From Quercus robur (lineage: Eukaryota > Streptophyta > Magnoliopsida > Fagales > Fagaceae): a DNA stretch of 64,000 nucleotides. The notes beneath the pieces were generated by a model. That model saw only the letters and a program-made list of their open reading frames with translations, had not been told where the DNA came from and did not search any database. A program made the position numbers and the translations under genes. How positions within the stretch are numbered: the stretch's first letter is position 1; each line of letters opens with the position of its first letter. Below are positions 48,004 to 59,877 of this stretch, one piece after another. The DNA lies in the NCBI RefSeq assembly GCF_932294415.1, contig NC_065538.1, positions 22,227,759 through 22,291,758 on the forward strand, read 5' to 3'.

Positions 48004-49740
48004 ATGCACAACCATTTTTCATGGGGAAAGTAATTTGCTAACACAAGAAGAAACCTCCTTCCTTGCCTATAAATATTTTAAGTAAATTTCTTTCTTCTTT
48101 CTTCTCTTTCATAAATTCTTTGGCACCACTGTCACGGTGTTACTAATTGCAATGCACCACGACTTGTTGGTTGTACATATAGAATGGTCCAAAATCCCTG
48201 AATTGGTCCCCCAATTTCATTCAATGAATTCCAGTTATCTTACCAACTATTGATCCTCACCAGCTACAAAGGTTTTAAGATGGTATGGGCATCTACCCAA
48301 AGCAACTAATTCATCACCAACTACGTACACTGGCGAATTTGTCATCATGTACAACAAAATAGGCATGCGCATATGAACTCAAATTTCCACAAAATGCAAT
48401 AAATTCTAGTAGGACATTTTTTTATGTGCTCTACTCTATAGAGTGTAAACAAAAAAAATCTGAGAATATAAGAAAATGCAGTAGGAAACTATTTGTTGTA
48501 TCTTGAATTTCTTCAATTCTTCTCTTGGCTGAGAGAGAAATTTTAGTACTTGTCCAGCCATATTATTACCAAGTAAAAATCGCACTACTGATTTAAAAAC
48601 ATGTACCAATGATAACTTAATTTTAGATTGGCCATGAGCCCTTGACCAAAAGTCCCTTTTTTTTTTTTTTTTTTCTTATAACAAGTTGCGGTCGGAGATT
48701 TGAATTTTTGAACACATGTTCTTCCAATGGAGTGAATCAGACAATGCCACTGAACCACTGATTTCTTGGCCTAAACCTAAGATTTACATGAAAACATCAA
48801 ATATTCGATAATTAATGACATTATCAACTACAGTAGTTGATATAGATTATGCAAGAAGTTATTGTGATAAGCTCCAATAAGTTACCTAGTATTCAATGTT
48901 TGTACAGCAAGCCACTTAAGCTGGATGTTCATGCACTCATGAGTCATGACAAGTACATAATGGACACTAATATAATAGGTAAAAATAACTAAAAGCAACA
49001 TTTCAGTCGTGAAGGAAGGATGATTTAAACCTCACAGGATATATACCATTCAAAATGTATATGTATTTAAATAAGCAGAAAGTATATTGGAAACACTCGA
49101 AGGAATTAAAAGGATATACATACTCATGGACCAAACTAGCAAGATAGCCCTCCAGTGCTCAATGAAATTAAAGAAAATGATCGTATCAAACAGGCAATGG
49201 CAAGAGTACATAATTATAAAGGGTATATTGTCCCACTAGCTAGGACCTATATAGATATAGGCCAATGGCTTTTAGTAAAAAGTTCTATACTTGATACATC
49301 CCACTTAATTGATAATTTGATAGTTACAATGGGAAGAATGATTTAAACTCTAAATGTCATGGACACATCAAAAGATGCCGATTAGTTGAGCTATTTATGA
49401 TATGTACTATTTTAGTTTTCGAGCTGCATCATGTAAATTAAATGTCGAAAGCATAAGAAATCTAACTCAGTAATAGCCAATTGAATGATCGGTCAACTGG
49501 CCCTCAATCGTTTACATTGTCTTCCAGTACAAGCACAAAGGCTTAGAGAATGAAACAAATGCGTCAATAAAAAGCAACCACATAATGTTGCTTAATTTAA
49601 GCCTTAATTCTTATCACATTCTTAAAAATAAAATTAAAATTAAAAAAAAGGTAAAATGACAAGTTTACCACCACCCCAATTTGTCCTGTTGTCATAGTTT
49701 ATAGTTAGGACTTCAGGAGGCATAGTATTAGATTTTACAA
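48004..49740. other. Spacer, no gene seen
   Basis: T-run at 48658-48674; AT-rich; open frame 49155-49346 has no recognisable features. Confidence 0.45.
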
Positions 49741-49745
49741 TCTCG

Positions 49746-49753
49746 TATAAATA
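49746..49753 (+). promoter_or_regulatory. TATA box of small gene
   Basis: TATAAATA, 89 bp before the ATG at 49842; a palindromic AAGTGCATGCACTT (RY-like CATGCA) lies just after, at 49756-49769. Confidence 0.65.
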
Positions 49754-49841
49754 GGCAAGTGCATGCACTTACACTCTTTGCTAACAAAAAACCCACTTCA
49801 AGTTCTAAGTTCTACATTATCCATTGCTGTTTTTTTTTGCT

Positions 49842-50183
49842 ATGGACTTCAATACTTGGTGGAATTCAGGTGGTACAAGCTTCAAGTCCAGCATGAAATA
49901 TGTGAAAAATGGCTATGAAAGAATTGTGTCATGTGATATAGTGGTGAGTGGATCTAAGATATCAAGGTGGAGAATCCTATGGAGGAAATTTAAGAAGGAA
50001 AAGAAGAAGCTCTTCAATCGTTCTTCGAGTTTAGAGCATGTCCCTTCTTATGATCCTTATACGTACTCGCAGAATTTTGATCATGGTTCGATGTGGACTG
50101 ACCCAGATAACCATTGTCGTTCATTCTCAGCTCGGTTTGCTGTTCCATCAAGAATTTTTCAGAAGAGAGAATTGATAGGTTGA
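49842..50183 (+). CDS. Short conserved plant protein with YDPYTYSQNFD and SRSFSARF-type motifs
   Basis: 113 residues, single exon. ATG at 49842 fits the TATA box and leader; an earlier TTG is not used. Composition: Trp/Ser-rich N-terminus (MDFNTWWNSGG), a basic central patch (SRWRILWRKFKKEKKKLF), and the C-terminal motif SYDPYTYSQNFDHG...RSFSARFAVPSRIF shared by a family of small plant proteins of unknown function, some induced by pathogens or stress. No signal peptide or transmembrane segment. Basic patch may give nuclear or membrane association; inference only. A T-run (50219-50244) follows the stop. Confidence 0.75.
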   Translation: MDFNTWWNSGGTSFKSSMKYVKNGYERIVSCDIVVSGSKISRWRILWRKFKKEKKKLFNRSSSLEHVPSYDPYTYSQNFDHGSMWTDPDNHCRSFSARFAVPSRIFQKRELIG

Positions 50184-52137
50184 TGGGAGATATGAGGAAG
50201 AAAATGGAAGGTTTGAGGGTTTTTTTTTTTTTTTTTTTTTTTTTAAATAATAATAATAAATGTGTATATTTAATTTTGTTCACTGAAGTCTTTCTAGTTT
50301 TGAAGCTTAATTTGCTTCTTTTTGTTGTTGGGTTAAAAATTTAGATGTCACGTTTTGTGATGTCAAGAATGTCTTTGTCTTCTTCATTTGATCTATCTCT
50401 GTCTTTGAGACACACATACCAGTTTCCACAAATTCTCAAAGATTGGATCTCTCATCATGACTTTATTCTATTGAAGTTAAAGCTTTAAGTTAAAGTAAGA
50501 GGAATAGATAGCTGTTGTTTTTGTTCCCTTTGGACTTAGATAACACTATTATACTTGTGATGATGAAAAAGCAAAGTTTTAGCTTGAAGGAATGCCCTTT
50601 AAGTGTAATATAAGTTTATAGTAGTTGAAAATACAATGCTCTTGGGCATGTTTATTATCGTTTCACAATGAATTACACTACTATGATCGATCTACTAACA
50701 AAATCATGAGAGTCTTGTTAAATGACTAGTGCCCCATAGTGCAGTCCTTGCAATAATTGTGATATTTGCTTCGACCTAAAATCTTAGATATGTTAAAAAA
50801 AAAAAAAAGTCACATATCAGTTGAGTAGTAATGGCCTAGTAACAAAATTATTTTTAACCCAAAAAAAAAAAAAAAATTAGAATCTTAGTGGAGTCATGTT
50901 AGAAAGGACAATGTTCATTAAAAGTGTTTATATTATGTGATCACTTTTTTTAGTGGTAAATCTTTTGGTGATGTTTATTTGCTTTTAATGATATATAATC
51001 ATATAAAGGTTTCTTTAATCCTTATATTACATAAAAAAAGATTTTATCTTTTTAATTACGATGTGAGGATCAAATCTCTTTTTTCTTTTAATCTCTCTCT
51101 CTCTCTCTCTCACTCAGATTAGAAGTGAGGTGCTTTAGCAGCTGTCTTGACCTATTCTATCCGAACTTTATGTTATTGAAAATTGAAGGAATTTATGTTT
51201 ACCTCAGATTTAGAAAACACTATTAATAAGACAACATTATTAATAAAGTGGTAAGTATAACACTACGCTCACATGGGGGTACTCGGGTGGTGAGCTTATT
51301 GGTCAGGGGTGTAACGTAAACTAGAGGTTAGAGTGGAATAATCTAGCCAAAAGTTTAGTTAAAGTATTATGCTATTTGATTAGTGGTCTTGGCCTTGCAA
51401 TTTGGGGGGCCGGTATACTTGCTTAATTATCTAGTAAAGTGCAAGCAAGCATGTGCTAGAAAAAGTTTATACTATGTCACCTAAATTTCAAACCCTGCAC
51501 ATGATGATCGAAGCCACAATAGGCTTGATAACCAAATTCAAAGCTTTTGCGCTTTATCTGACTCACACTTTTGGAGACATGAACAATTAGTCCAGACAAC
51601 TAGTGCAACCCAGGCATAGCCTAGCTAGCCAATTCTTGAAGTATAGCAGCCAAATGGAAAGCTTTAAGTGTTTATAGCAAGCACAGACCAGAAAAATCTA
51701 AGTTCTTTTAGGAAGCAATAGTGAAGAGCCAATATTAATTGTGGCTACAAGTCCTACCTAAAGTGGTAGACTATCATAGAATAATAATGATTATCACACA
51801 TTCATTATTAAATCATTTTCAAATGGAATGTGTACGAAAGATGCAATAGTAAATGTATAACAAGATTTTCCCATCCTAAAAGTAACATTGCGGAAAGAAA
51901 ATCTCCCTTAGTCTTGAGATCTTTCAAGAACAACTTTCCTCTCTAGGTAACTCAAGATCTCTATAATATTAGTGCAACCGTGTCTTCTTACACATTGACT
52001 CAACTACCACATAAAAATCGTGAATAACTCAATTGTCAGGTTACATCTTAGAGTGTTCATCAAAAAGGTTACATCTTAGAGGGCTAACAGTCTAAAGAAA
52101 TGAGGCCCAATAGAAATTTAAATAGCACTGTTTTAAG
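50184..52137. other. Spacer, no gene seen
   Basis: A/T runs, a (TC)n tract at 51093-51114 and no coding frames. Possible untranslated sequence of the preceding gene in the first 200 bp. Confidence 0.45.
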
Positions 52138-53405
52138 TACTATACATACCCTTTTTGTCTTTTTCCAGTACGATTACAGTGTTAAATAAAAGCCAATCCC
52201 AAAATTTCAAGACTAACCTTTGATTGTTGAATTACAATCTTCTATAAGCACTTTCATTATTATTTTTTGTTTTCATTTTTGGGGGCAGATATAAGCACTC
52301 TCATGAACCACAACACTAGAATTAAAAATCTTTATAAAAGTATTTTGGATAAACTGAAAAGGGAAAACCACTTTTTATGATACATACATTATGAAAAAAA
52401 TAAGTCATATACATATGTTAACTGCAGCCAAAAAAATAAAATAAATAAAGTTTAACAACCACATATATTAATGAGAATTATTCTTGACAGTGTAAAAAGT
52501 TTGAGTCAATAGTTGCAACAAATTAAGTAAATTTGAATCATTCTAACTCTTGCATCAACGTCCAAAAGAATAAAGGTTCTCTACTTCCATGATTCCATCA
52601 TGCCTTTTTGTATTACAAAGAAAAGATTTAAAGTCCCAGTCTTCCAGAAATATAGGTCCCCATTTTATTCAATGAATTCCAACTCCAAAGCACTTCACAG
52701 CCCAATTGTCACTATGAGCTGCAAAAGCAATAGTTGGCAGGATATCTATTGCCCAACAAAACCATGCTTCAATATATTGTCCACCTACTGCACTTATTAA
52801 TCTCTACTTCTAATGATGGTCGGTCTTGGCAGTCCTCAGAGCCAGAACAAGTTGAAAGATACAGTCATGTACATTATGCACTAAAGTTAATATTCCAAAT
52901 TCTAGATTATTCGACATGCTCCATATTTAAACATGAAAAACTGAGAATGAATAAATGTGTATGCACGGTATAGACTTGTAGGAAACTGCTTTTGGTGACA
53001 ACAAAGTACAACTCCCCTTTGATTTAATTTTCCAGTGATAACAAATCCTTGAATTGGCCATATCCCGGAGATTCGCACATCTTCACTACTGAACAGTTGA
53101 TTGATGAACTGTGTCTGAACACCATGTATTGGTGATGAAGTGCTATGCAACCACAAATTGTTTATGCAGCAAACCATAATAGCCCTTTTGTAGAGTACTT
53201 GATTATTATTCATATATTTATCATTTGTGAACACAATGTTAGCAGAAGTTAAATGGGAGGCGATCAAACTGAAGGCCATTTTGGTTACATGTCATTGTTT
53301 TAGGCAAAATACATGCTCTTTCTTACTATTCCTTTCATTTACATCAATGGGATAGATACATTAATAAATAGAATAGAAATAAGTTTAATCATCATTGCAG
53401 CAGAG

Positions 53406-56275
53406 CTACACCAGAGAGAGGCCACATATGACAACCACTAAATAAACACTGCAGTCAATGAAGATCGCACGGGTGGCCTGGTACACCACCAGGCCTCTCT
53501 CTAAAACCTTCTCTGCTTCTGCCCAGTTATCTCTATCTTTCGGAGGTGCCACTTCTTCTTCCTCTGCCTCTTCAGGGCCTCTTAGCTTCTCAAAGTGCAA
53601 TAGTACAAGCACAATTGTCACATCAGTTAGCAGAAGTATGTAAAGAGGTCTTGAGGCTACAACACTCTCTGACTTCACTATGTTTCTCCCAAATAATGGA
53701 TAATCAACATAGGATAAAACCGCTAAGAATGCTATTATGAGAGCACAAATAATGCGTGTACTCTCAGAAGCTATAATGCAGGTACTCATTCGTTTGGAGG
53801 TAAAAATTTTAGGCTGATGCCTACGTAGTTTTTGGAGCGGTTCTCTATCAATTGAGGTTCTTTGAACCATTGATGTGCCAAGTGATGGTTGTACTTCTAT
53901 CATATCATCCAAAGGAGTCTTAATTTCTTCAATACTAGTGCCACGTTTCCTCAATTGAGGTTCTCCGTGGCTTCCAACATCGAAATGATTTCCCCCGTAA
54001 ACATCATCACTAGTCTCATGTTTCAGCAATGTAGAATCAAAGGCATTATCGTTACCCTCAGGGACATCTGCAAAATGAGTAAAAAATTAATGAGAAATAC
54101 TAGTTGAATATATATAAACTTCACACATTGAAGTAATAATGAGAAATACTAATTGGATATGTACAAACTCCACAAGTTGAAGTAACAATGGTATCTTGTC
54201 TGGTGAGGTAACACTATTTAATATCCACGATTTACTGTTTTATAGTGCACTAATTGGATGGCAAGATTTTGTTCAAATTTATGCTGATAATCTCAGCCTT
54301 ACCTTTGATGCTGTAGAAAGTACATTCTGCATGACACTGACACTGACAATGCAATAATTTAAATTTCATTTTGGGATACTAGAAGAACATATACTCTTAA
54401 TGTACTACGGAGCCTTCTGAGTACCACTTACCACTAGAGTTATATTAAGAAGGAACTACTTTATAGAATTACAAGAACTTGTCTCATTGCCAGTATACCG
54501 GGCTGACCTGCAGTTATAACGTTGCAAAATATATGCTCCCATTGCAAAATAGACAAAATTTACAACTTCGGTATATTATTTTCTTTTATTTTAGTATGAC
54601 TAGTCATAAGTCCATATATTGAAACCCTTTTGTTGCAACAATTTGAGAGATATCTAAATCTCAATCATCGTTCTGGATTTGAAAAATAAAATATAGGAGG
54701 TTGCAATTATGTTTTATGTTGGGTGTATTGGTGTAAGAGTGTTCGTAACTCTACTTGTAACAAGCCACTTTGCTCTTTGTGGCCCATTCTTTTTATGTAT
54801 TTGTATTGAGGGTTGTAGTTAGTTTTTAGCTCCTGGTTTTGTTTGTGTAGATGTGGTTTTATTGGTCTGCAGCTAAGCTATTGTCTTTTGTTGTGTTAAA
54901 TGAAATTTCTCACTTATCCAAAAAGAAAAATATAGGAACTAGGTACTTAAATAATTTAAACCTTGCACAAAAGATCATGTTTTGTCATTTGATGCATGCA
55001 TAAATCTCTTTATCTTCTCAAGATACCTTTTGTAACTTGTACATGCAGTATTACTCTCACATGTACGGGGAGTTCATGTATGTGACATAGACCCATTGTA
55101 CAACATACTCTTTTACCAAAATGCAGTATATAGTGCATTGACTCAACAAAATTTAGGAAAACTAGCGATGGAGTTTTAAAATTCTGAACTTTCTCATATA
55201 CTTCAAAAGGAGCTTCTTTTTCTTTTTTTGCAAAATCTGAAACATATTAAAAAAAGCATTATAATTTACAGAGGATCCTTCACCATGATCTGAAAAAAAT
55301 ATTAGAGAGTTCACAAGTCAATCTTTAATCAATCAAACCTTTCCTTTTTCTTTTCTATTAGCACAGGAAGAATTGAAGATAAATTCAAGCATGAAAAATG
55401 AATGTTTTTCCCCTTTCTTTCCCCTAAATAGATATACTAATCGTACAAAATTTCTTACTAAATAATGACTTGAAAAAGCTAATGTCACACAACTTTATTT
55501 AATTTTTTTTGTATGGAGAAATTAGATTGTGAACTTTTACATAATCTGAACTTTTTCATCATTAGATTATGTCTTGCTTTCTAAAACCTCACTTTTAATA
55601 GATGCTTATTTTTAAAGCCTTACATAGTTTATTTTTAGGCATAATATTCCAAAAATTAATCTCATCCAAATTCACTCTAATTAAAAAAAAATTAAAAAAA
55701 ATTAAAAAAATAAAAATGTAGGACGCAAGAATTATAGAATGCAGAAGAGAACCCACTTAAAAAGCATATCAACACAACTGCTCATATAAAAGTGAAATTG
55801 TCCTATGGTAAATCTTTATATAACTAATTATTATTGTAAATCACCAAAACCCAACACAAAATGAAACATATATACATCTCAAAAGTCCAAGAACCTTAAC
55901 ATTCTGCAAGTGAAGTTGTTTTACCCAGAATGTCAACTACCAAAACACAATTGTGTGACAATAACAAATTGTACCCATTAAAAGAGAATGTATTAACAAA
56001 ATCATGCATAACAATGATAAATAGAAAGATGAATGAATTATGTGTACATATAAAATCAAAAAAGAATTGAGTGTACCATTGATGTGATGATGAGGGGGAG
56101 AGGCAGAGGCATGTTGGTCAGGGACATGAACATTGGGGAAGAATGATTGTGTTTGTGTGGCATGAAAATGTTTACGGGTTGATGGTGGTGATGATGAGGA
56201 TGATGGGGATGGAGGTGGTGGTCGTGGTGGTGATGCAATGGAGGCATAGATAATGTCGTCGATGGGTTTAGTCAT
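53406..56275 (-). CDS. Plant membrane protein of unknown function, copy 1; exons 56275-56077 and 54067-53406
   Basis: Read in minus direction from the ATG at 56275 to stop at 53406, 286 residues after joining. Exon 1 encodes DDIIYASIASPP, then Pro/Ser-rich and His-rich sequence; its donor (AATG|GTAC) meets the TTTTGCAG acceptor before exon 2, giving Asp in phase 1. Exon 2 begins DVPEGNDNAFDSTL and has three hydrophobic segments near the C-terminus (RIICALIIAFLAVLSY, PLYILLLTDVTIVLVLL, AIFIDCSVYLVVVICGLSLV), so a membrane protein with a long hydrophilic N-terminus. No domain recognised. Copy 2 starts earlier with MASNDSNCRR; in copy 1 that ATG is GTG and a stop follows 10 codons later, so the original start is lost and the downstream ATG would remove about 30 residues. 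The rest is open. It may still be functional. Confidence 0.7.
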
Positions 56276-56342
56276 GTGAAGGGCCGCTGGGTGTATGGTT
56301 TTTGTTCTCTATTGTCTGCTATTGCTATTGTTGCTTGCCACA

Positions 56343-56372
<30 letters not shown>
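56343..56372 (+). repeat. (CT)n tract in 5' leader of copy 1 gene
   Basis: CT/GA repeat directly upstream of the lost original start; the same tract exists at 62302-62326 upstream of copy 2. Confidence 0.8.
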
Positions 56373-56374
<2 letters not shown>

Positions 56375-56503
56375 GGTGGCTTTGAAAAATGCCAGACACT
56401 CAGACGGTTATTTCTGTTGAAAAGAATGACATTATTTTGACTGAACAGTGTTGTTCGTTGATTGGCTTTTGAAAACAGAAAAGAAAAAATTGGAGAAAAA
56501 AGA

Positions 56504-56584
56504 TGTCAACAGTGGGATTTGAATCCACGCTCTCTAGAACCAGAACTTGAGTCTGGCGCCTTGGACTTAGTCCACATGCTCCTA
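56504..56584 (-). pseudogene. tRNA-Leu(CAA)-derived pseudogene
   Basis: Minus strand: an anticodon arm CCAGA-CTCAAGT-TCTGG (loop with anticodon CAA), preceded by CTAAG...AAGGCGCCAGA of the D-arm end, and a T-arm GTGGATTCAAATCCCAC with one mismatch, 3' end GTTGACA. The 5' half of the acceptor stem (TATAGGA or nearby) does not pair, so no functional tRNA. Its counterpart at 62456-62525 is similarly decayed. Confidence 0.7.
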
Positions 56585-56755
56585 TACTCAAGTATTTCAC
56601 ATTTCCTTTTATGCGTCAAATTTCAAACTTTTATTTATTTATTTATTTATTTTATTTTATATAGGAATGTCAAAAAACCTCATTGAAAAGTGAAAACACA
56701 TAGCTGGAATGAAACTTTTCCTATTTTATCAATAGTTTATAATTTTCAAAAGTTA

Positions 56756-57790
56756 TTAAAAAAAGTAAAATTTTTAATTAAAGAGAAGAAAAAGTATATG
56801 TTTATAACATGCATATTCAAATTGTTTAAATTTGAAAGTAATAATATATTACAAATGATTCAAAAATAATAATGTATTTTCATCGTATTCATTATATATT
56901 GCCTTATCAAACTCATTTAGGTCAATGATCAATATCATTATGTTTATCATTTTGCAAACTTATTCCTTTATTAAAATTTTCTTCATCATCATTAACATTT
57001 AATGTCACTTTTTGTTCTTTTATATTTTAATAATTTTTATAAAAAAAAAAAATTACTTCTTGACATTCTAGTTTCTTGGACTTGTAACAATAATGACAAT
57101 ATATATATATATATATATATATAATCAATTAACATCTTATTTATAGTATAGAAAATGAACTTGTAAATATTAAAGTGAAGTGTAAGTGTGTATTGTGTAG
57201 TCCAAATTTTGTAAGAGAAAGAGAGGGAAAAAAAAAAACTTATAAATATGTTATTGTATTAGGCAAAATTAAGTAACCAAATAATTTTGTATTAAAAACA
57301 AGTTTAACAACTTGTTAGATTCAAATAAAAGTACAAATTTTAACAAAAAACCTCACTTAACGCATTTTTTTATGTATTGTATGATATGTACAATTTTACA
57401 ATATGATAGTACTTATAATATGTCGATGCGATAGAAAACTTTTTACACGCAATATAGAATTTTTTAATTTATTTTTTAACAATCCTAATCAACCTATATG
57501 TTAAAAAAAAAAAAAAAAAAAAGGTGGATAATTTCATCCAATTCTTGCTTGCTATTATAATTGAAGCAAGATCTCTACTTTCAAAGACATGAACCTATCC
57601 ATCCCCCTTCCCCTCCCCTCTTATATTCATCATTGTCAAAATTGGTCAAGTTTTTTTTTTTTTTTTTTTCCTAGCTCATTCTCATCAATAGTCGACTCCT
57701 AATGTATACAAAAGAGTGTGGTTCATTCAATAATACATTTTTTTAGAGTAAAGACATAGTGAGATATTATTATTACTTAGTACTGTTGGA
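56756..57790. other. Spacer between duplication blocks
   Basis: AT-rich with (TA)n at 57102-57122, A-run at 57505-57522 and T-run at 57652-57669. No gene. Confidence 0.45.
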
Positions 57791-58497
57791 ATACTATACG
57801 TACCCTTTGTCCTTTCCCAGTAGGATTATAGTATTAAATAAAGCCGATCCCAAAATTTCAAGACTAAAGTTTGGTTGTTGAATTACAATGGTCTATAAGA
57901 ACTCTCATTACTTTTTTTTTTGGTGGGGGGGGGGAGCAGATATAAACACTCTGATCATGAACCACAACACTAAGAATGAAAAATCTTTATAAAAGTATTT
58001 TGGATAGACTGAAAAGGGAAAACCATTATTTCTGATACACACGTTAATGAAAAAAATTAAGTCATATACTTATTTTAACTGCAACCACATGAAAAAAAGG
58101 TTTAACAATCACATATATCAATGAGAATTATTCTTGGCAGTGTAAAAAGTTTGAGTCAATAGTTACAACAAACTAAGCAAAAGTGAATCATTCTAAATCT
58201 TGCATCAACAAGAAAAACAGTAGAAGTTCTATCCTTCCATGATTCCATCATGCCTTTTTGTAATACAAAGAAAAGATTTAAAGTTCCAGTCTTCCAGAAA
58301 TATTGGTCCCCAATTTATTCAATGCATTCCAACTCCCAAGCACTTTACAGACCAATTGGTCACTATGAGTTGCAAAGCCTACAGACCAATTTGTTTTTTG
58401 GTTAAAAGGATGTGCCAGATTTTTGTAATTCATCTGAAACTTTTTTTCTTTTTTATTTTTGTAAGCCTACTACGCTTATGAATCTCTCCTCCTAATT

Positions 58498-58926
58498 TAC
58501 CAAAAAACAAAAATTTTGGTAAATCAAACATTATTTATCTTCTAGACAAACCAAAAATCAATCAGATAAACTACAAATCCGGTCTAAGATATTAACTACA
58601 GAACAATCACAAATCAAAACAAATAAAAACAACTCAAATCCCTAAAAATTTTACCTTTCTCTCTAGTCTCGGCTCTCCGCCTCTCTCTCTCTCTCATTCT
58701 CTCTGATTCTCTTTCTCTCCCCTGTTCTCATCTGCTCAACAGCTCAAGCAAGGCAGCAAGCTTCCTCCGCCTGGACCGCCTCTCTCATTCTTTCTCTGAA
58801 TCGGTTTCTCCGCCTCTGTCACTGTATCAGGTTCAGCCGTTCAGCCGGTATAAATATTTGGGCACTTTGACTTGTAATAAGATTGGGCCCTGGTGGCTGG
58901 TTTTGTTTCTCAGTTTTGGGCCTTCA

Positions 58927-58994
<68 letters not shown>

Positions 58995-59840
58995 CATAAA
59001 GCCTGCGTTTTTTTTTTTTTTTTTTTTTTTTTGGGTGGGTCTTATTAATAAGCCTTGTGTTATAATTGTGCTTAAATTTTTGTTATACTTGTGCTTAATT
59101 TTTTTTTTTAATTTTAATCTTGTATTTATATATATATTTTAGTTAGTGGTAATACATTGAATAAGTCTTTATTTATACAGGTTGAAATTGCTAAAAACTT
59201 GTTATTATTCGATGAAACTACAACAATATTTTTTATATAAATCAAGTTTTATTTCTCATTTGCTCTACACTTGAAAGTTATTTTTTATTTTAGTCTTTAT
59301 AAATATATTGTTTGATTAGAAATGTCTACTGGAAAATATGCATCTAGATATGAAAAATTTTTAAAAAGAAAAAAAGAAGAAAAATTAATTGAGTCTCAAA
59401 AAGGATCAATGGATAAATTTGTTATTAGTAATAAATAAAATATAACACAAAATTAAAAAGATTAGATTCATTTCCAAATACATGCATTGCTTGTAGGATT
59501 TTATTAACAATACTTGTTACAAGCTTCTGCAGAAAGAAGTTTTTCAAAATTAAAATTAATAAAATCATATCAAAGATCGACAATGTCCTAAGAAAGATTA
59601 AGTGGATTAGCTATATTATTAATTGAAAAGGAGATGTTAGAAGAACTTGAATACAAAAATTTAATTAATCAATTTGCATCTCAAAATGCAAGAAAAATAG
59701 ATTTTAAATAAAATATATTATAAAATAAAAATATTAAATAAATATTAATTTAATTAATATATATATATATACATATAAGTACAAAAAATGTCATATTATT
59801 AGTTCTCGCTTTAGGCCCCAAAATATCTAGGTTGGCCCTG
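58498..59840 (+). mobile_element. Deleted hAT element with MYM1-type N-terminus and hAT dimerisation C-terminus
   Basis: Absent from block 1 at the matching place. The right end, reverse complemented, starts CAGGGCCAACCTAGATATTT and reads like the ends of plant hAT elements. ATG at 59322 opens 38 codons with a YASRYEKFLKRKKEEKLIES motif, as in hAT/MYM1-type proteins, ending at 59438. 59517-59711 encodes ASAERSFSKLKLIKSY...RLSGLAILLIEKEMLEE, the C-terminal dimerisation region, with one internal stop. The middle (catalytic part) is gone. A T tract of about 60 bases (58930-58994) and another (59010-59032) lie left of the frame. Left end not defined. Confidence 0.7.
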
Positions 59841-59877
59841 TACAATATTATGCACTAAAGTTAATATTCCAAAACTA

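Larger units (their letters stand above)
52138..56755. repeat. Segmental duplication, block 1
   Basis: Direct partner of 57791-62668. Carries the membrane-protein gene and a tRNA-Leu pseudogene. Confidence 0.85.

Noticed and set aside
56056..56247. His-rich minus-strand ORF
   Set aside because: Off-frame shadow of exon 1 of the membrane protein gene.
56504..56584. Functional tRNA-Leu gene
   Set aside because: The acceptor stem does not pair and the D-arm is degraded; kept only as a pseudogene.
58858..59142. ORF rich in Phe over the T tract
   Set aside because: Product of a homopolymer run, not a protein.
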